Part shown: positions 60,243 to 64,000 of the stretch, one piece after another
How the letters are laid out: every line of letters begins with the position of its first letter
Numbering within the stretch: the first letter of the stretch is position 1
DNA from: Phytoseiulus persimilis
Lineage: Eukaryota; Arthropoda; Arachnida; Mesostigmata; Phytoseiidae
Assembly: GCA_037576195.1 (NCBI GenBank)
Contig: CM075104.1
Location: 2,548,775-2,612,774 of the forward strand
Reading direction: 5' to 3'
DNA: 64,000 nucleotides
Made by a program: the position numbers and the translations under genes
Notes under the pieces: model-generated
Databases searched by the model: none
Told to the model about the DNA's origin: nothing
What the model saw: the letters and a program-made list of their open reading frames with translations, nothing else

Positions 60243-61705
60243 GGTGTAGGTCTAGCGGAACAAAGTGACCAACGACTGTCGGCCAAACATTTTCCGCACT
60301 CCACTGCTGATTTTCGAGAGAAATTTTCGCGCTCATGGTTCCGAAAATAAACACTACGGTCCTGAATTCAGATCTCGCAGCCGAAGCGGAGTCCATTGCC
60401 GCTGCCTGATATCGCTGCCTACAGCGCCCCCTGGGGCGCCCTGGACGAGTTTGGGCATGAAGCGCCTCCATTCAAACACTACAATCTTCAACGGTTCGAT
60501 GTCTTAGCTCCATTCGACGGATGAGACGTATTTGACACTCATGACTTTTCCGGACTCGAGACCAGCGGCCGCAACCATTAAGTGAACTGTCGGGTCACTC
60601 GCGGGAGTCTACGGGGTAGGGCGGAGGAATTCCGCCTGCGACGCATCACGTCGGGAGGCCTCCTGGGGCGGCATCCTCGATTCTCGAAGTCGATTCTAAC
60701 CTCGTGTAAGGCTTGGGGGACACAGTTAGAGACAGTTTCCGATCCCTGCCACGAGCGGAAACTTCCCTAGTTCCGCCCTGATCTTTCGTCAGGCGATGAA
60801 CGCGAAGCTCTGCTATCGAATCCTGAAGGAGCCCAGTACAACGCTCGAACAACGGCTTCTCACGTCATGCATCAATGAAGCTATTTCCGAGGCGAGGACA
60901 ACTTGTTGATGCACTGCGCGGCAGCTGATCCAAACTTGGAGAGCTTTGAGACGTATTTCCGCCAAGGAAGAGCGAACTATCACGCCAACTCATCGCCTGC
61001 TCGTCCGCCTGGGGCGTGTCGTCACGAACACTGTCGTTATCGGCACAGTTTGGGATTCGAAAATCGAATTCCGTTCCGAGGCCAGGAGTCGGGGAAAGTC
61101 CACCTGCTGCCGACGTTTGCTCCCTCATCGTTGACATTCAAGAGTTTTCTCTTGAAGTACCGAAGAACAGCATAAGGACGCGGGAATACGTTGGGAATGC
61201 ACAGGAGCAATATTCTCCAGAGCGAGGTGGCATTAAGGGCTTACGATGCTCCGAAGGTGCGTGAGGTCTGTTCCCGACGCATTCTCTTACGCAAGGGGGC
61301 TTACGCTGCCTCTCGGGTTCAGGATGCAGAGCCGTCCATATTCAGGTCCCTCCAGCGAGGGAGAGCAACAACGCGCTAGAGCGCTCGCGAGCTCGGAAGA
61401 GTGAGAGCTCGCTCCAGGAGACCGACAGTCGAACATCGCACGAATTGCATAGTAGGAGGAGAGGAAACCCGACATTGACAAAACCAATGAAAGAATCCAG
61501 TCAATTGTGCTGCATTGCATTTATTAAAAACGCTAACAAATGCCTTCGTTAAGCGTCGATTCTTCGAGTAGCTCCACGACATCACTCCTGCAGAATTTCG
61601 AATTTTCGATCTCCTTCTCATCGATAACACACAGATTCGGTGATGGCTCCCCCGTTTTTCATGCATAATAATATCGATCACGAATGACGATCGAACTGTA
61701 ATGTA
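60243..61705. other. Non-coding stretch, no gene recognised
   Basis: Short overlapping frames lie on both strands. A 142-codon minus frame at 60043-60471 runs partly through the inverted repeats and has no recognised domain. Confidence 0.45.
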
Positions 61706-62865
61706 ATGGTCACACCGACAGAATCGTCAATAATATCAACAACAATCGTTAACTCGTACAAAAACACAAACGGTTCAACGGATCGCCAATTGAATCTTGC
61801 GGTCATCGTTCCGATCACCCTCAAGTTCATGAACTCATTCGGCTTTGAGCGTGAGAAATGCGGTCGGAGTGAACATTATCGTGAGTTCGCAGTTTTCCTG
61901 ACTCCTCTAGCTGTCAACGGAAGAGAAATGGTCAATTAAAACTGTTAACCAACACTCGGATCCTTTCCTTGTGACTTTCGATCGGTTCGAAACAGAACTT
62001 CCAGATCCCTTCCCGGCTAGTTGTCTTTCAATCTTCTGCGTCGGTCTCTCAGGCTGATGAGGAAAGTCACCGGCAGAGCGAATCTCCAGGTAGGCCTCAT
62101 CGGATGCTCATCAGACACTTCGAAAGCTATTCGGTACATTTCGTTTGTTTTGATGTTGTGAAGTTCCAGCTGTTCCGCCGATGGCTAGATGAGAACTGAT
62201 CTCAGGAACAGTTGAAACTATCGGCGCATTCGACCAATGGTCTTCAGCGGTATGTTCCTGTTGTCCTTCCTCTTTTTCTCTTTCACACAGATAACTTTCG
62301 TTGATCTCGACGGATCACTACTTTGACGACGACGAGCGATGAATATACATAAAATACACAACGTGATTACCTCAGAGGTCGACCATTGGCCGAAACTCGG
62401 CTCAAGGAATTCTGAAAGAAGGTCGTATCTTCTCCGGAGATGATGATCGCTTCACTCAGAGATGTGATCACATCTTAATATCATGGGATCCGATCCATCA
62501 GCAGCTGACAATGTTGCTGACGAATCTAGGGAACGATGTTCCTCCGGGGTGGGAATCTTACAAATCAGACATGAAGGGGACTTTGTTTGGACGCTCAACG
62601 GTGGTGGTTGGAAGACGATTGATGAATAGGTGATTGGATCCGCAAATGAACACATATGTGAAATCGAGACTGATCCTGGTCTGCTGGAGAAGAGCCTGTC
62701 GTCGGACTGGAAGCAGGGCGAATGAGTAGATGGGAAGAAATGATTCTATTTGGCCCACGAGTCGCATACAGCTGCACGAGCGGAACGGAGTTGGATGATC
62801 CAGTACTTGAGGACATTTTCAATCGTCTTCCATTAGAAGGTCCGGATCGTCGAAGGACTTTGTGA
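61706..62865 (+). pseudogene. Candidate decayed coding sequence (relay of open frames)
   Basis: Six partly overlapping or nearly adjacent plus-strand open segments pass the reading frame along: 61706-61939, about 61935-62057, about 62047-62199, 62367-62633, 62630-62725 and 62722-62865. A gap of about 170 bases between the third and fourth is less clear. Several read as ordinary soluble protein, for example FTQRCDHILISWDPIHQQL and SRWEEMILFGPRVAYS. The segments lie in all three frames, so a real gene would have to be frameshifted or finely spliced. I cannot assign a family; a degraded host gene, an integrated element, or chance in AT-richer DNA all remain possible. Confidence 0.3.
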
Positions 62866-63090
62866 TAGATTCGATCCGCAATCTCACTCACGACGATATT
62901 TGAATTAGGCCTTGGTGAGGAAAGGCTCTATGTGTGGGGGGATCCATGATGATGGCAACGCATCAACAACCCGATCTAAAGAATAACCCAAGCGGGAAGC
63001 ATTCATCGAGACTCCGAGAATGATGATCCCAGCATTGGAAGAATGTGTTACAAGAATCAAAATTTATAATAATCATAAATCTATGAACAT

Positions 63091-63532
63091 TTACAATACG
63101 GCTTGTTGTTCGTCTCCATCTACGAGGTGAATCAAGTGACCGTGTCTTCTCGCAAGCTCTTGCTTCACAGTGTCATCCGTAGTTAAAGTAGTGATGGTTG
63201 TAGTAGGACCGGTAAGAGGAGCATTGCATTTACTCAGAGTACCGTTTATAGCAGTAGTATTCGTATCGATAGTGAAGCTAGGATAATGGTTATAGTTGTT
63301 TTCATAGTAGCGTTAGTTCTGGTGAAATAGCGGTCTTAGTATTACGAGTAAATTCAACGGCGATCGCTTCAGTATCAGAAGTTTCGATAGCAGCATCCGT
63401 TCCACATGACGGTCGTCTTGGATCGGTCGGTACGTAAACTATACCTGTGGGTGATTCGAATTTAGAGGCAATGATATCGGGTTGGCTCAGTTTTTCGATA
63501 TTATCGATCGGTGCTGAATTGGATTTATTCTC
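63091..63532 (-). pseudogene. Candidate frameshifted coding sequence with RNY codon bias
   Basis: Two minus-strand frames meet: 63532-63302 (containing ESPTGIVYVPTDPRRPSCG) and 63312-63091 (ending QELARRHGHLIHLVDGDEQQ then AVL and TAA). Codons in both are strongly of the purine-any-pyrimidine type (AAC, ACT, GAT, GCT, ATC, GGT), a coding signature that is absent from the neighbouring frames. They overlap by a few bases at 63302-63312, consistent with a one-base indel or a sequencing error. The Thr/Asn-rich middle could instead reflect a cryptic ACT-type simple repeat. No ATG start and no recognised family. Confidence 0.35.
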
Positions 63533-64000
63533 TCACTGCTGCATACTCGCACAGTGTACGAACGAAGAGTGAACAATGAGGATTCTGTCCGGCGTGTTAC
63601 TCCATTGGTCAGAACCGAGTGGCGAATCTCTGTCAGGCTTGATGACGACGCGGAAGTGAACATCTGGAGAAGTTTTCCAGAAACTTCGGAAACGACGCAG
63701 GCGCGCATGGTCATTTGAGTTGGTTGCAGCGCCGCACAATTTTCGCGGTCGAGATGCCGAATCAGAGGATCAGAGCTCGGTGGGGTTCGGGACGGTGAAT
63801 GGGAGCGAAAGTCGGCCGAAATAGATCCGTCGAAGGAAAAGTTCCGCAAAGTCCGCTGAAGCGCAACAATCGCTTCAAATCCTGATTCCGGACAAACGTC
63901 GCCTGGTAACTTCATTCTTACCTCGCGAGTGGACTAGTAGTGCCACCACGAACCTCCCATACCTAGTGTCTACTTTGATTGTCTGTCTGACAGGAGTCAC
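63533..64000. other. Window end, unassigned minus-strand frame
   Basis: A 142-codon minus frame (63487-63915, ATG at 63915) overlaps the 5' part of the frameshifted candidate. The bases just before its ATG (GCGAG|GTAAGAATG) look like a splice donor, which argues against that ATG as a true start. No domain recognised. Confidence 0.3.

Overview
The window looks like arthropod nuclear DNA with about 50% GC, spliceosomal introns, a TATA promoter and minisatellites. The one gene I recognise with confidence encodes a secreted cuticle protein with a Rebers-Riddiford chitin-binding core. The core ends VADKGGFRA...TNEPGT, a form I associate with chelicerates (mites, ticks, spiders), so an acarine or other arachnid is my best guess. 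I cannot name the species.

Layout. 1-26,560 is mostly non-coding and holds only weak exon candidates (3,472-3,708 minus, 5,884-6,084 plus, 10,046-10,894 plus) and short simple repeats. 26,567-40,404 is the cuticle gene on the plus strand: a TATA box, a two-codon first exon (Met-Lys), an 8-kb first intron, a signal-peptide exon, the chitin-binding exon, two short linker exons and a large last exon with repeated YQQP motifs, followed by a polyadenylation signal. The predicted product is about 439 residues. 40,405-44,031 is non-coding and includes a palindromic TCGAGTCGGAAA-type repeat field.

44,301-55,880 is the dominant feature: an 11.6-kb minisatellite of about 257 head-to-tail 45-bp units. 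Because 45 is a multiple of three, two plus frames and one minus frame stay open for thousands of bases, producing giant apparent proteins that I do not regard as proven genes. The array has nested higher-order structure (180-bp and 270-bp periods, a 989-bp tandem duplication and a larger duplication at +3,958 bp). All the duplicated blocks carry the same one-base deletion. A short, old, inverted array of the same family lies at 59,622-60,107. Both arrays sit between copies of a 19-bp inverted sequence (44,119 and 60,224), and the main array is bracketed by 9-bp AGTACGGAA-type repeats.

60,108-64,000 contains two relays of overlapping open frames, plus-strand 61,706-62,865 and minus-strand 63,532-63,091, that read like decayed or frameshifted coding sequence of unknown family. 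I found no tRNA, rRNA, CRISPR array or recognisable transposase or reverse transcriptase.
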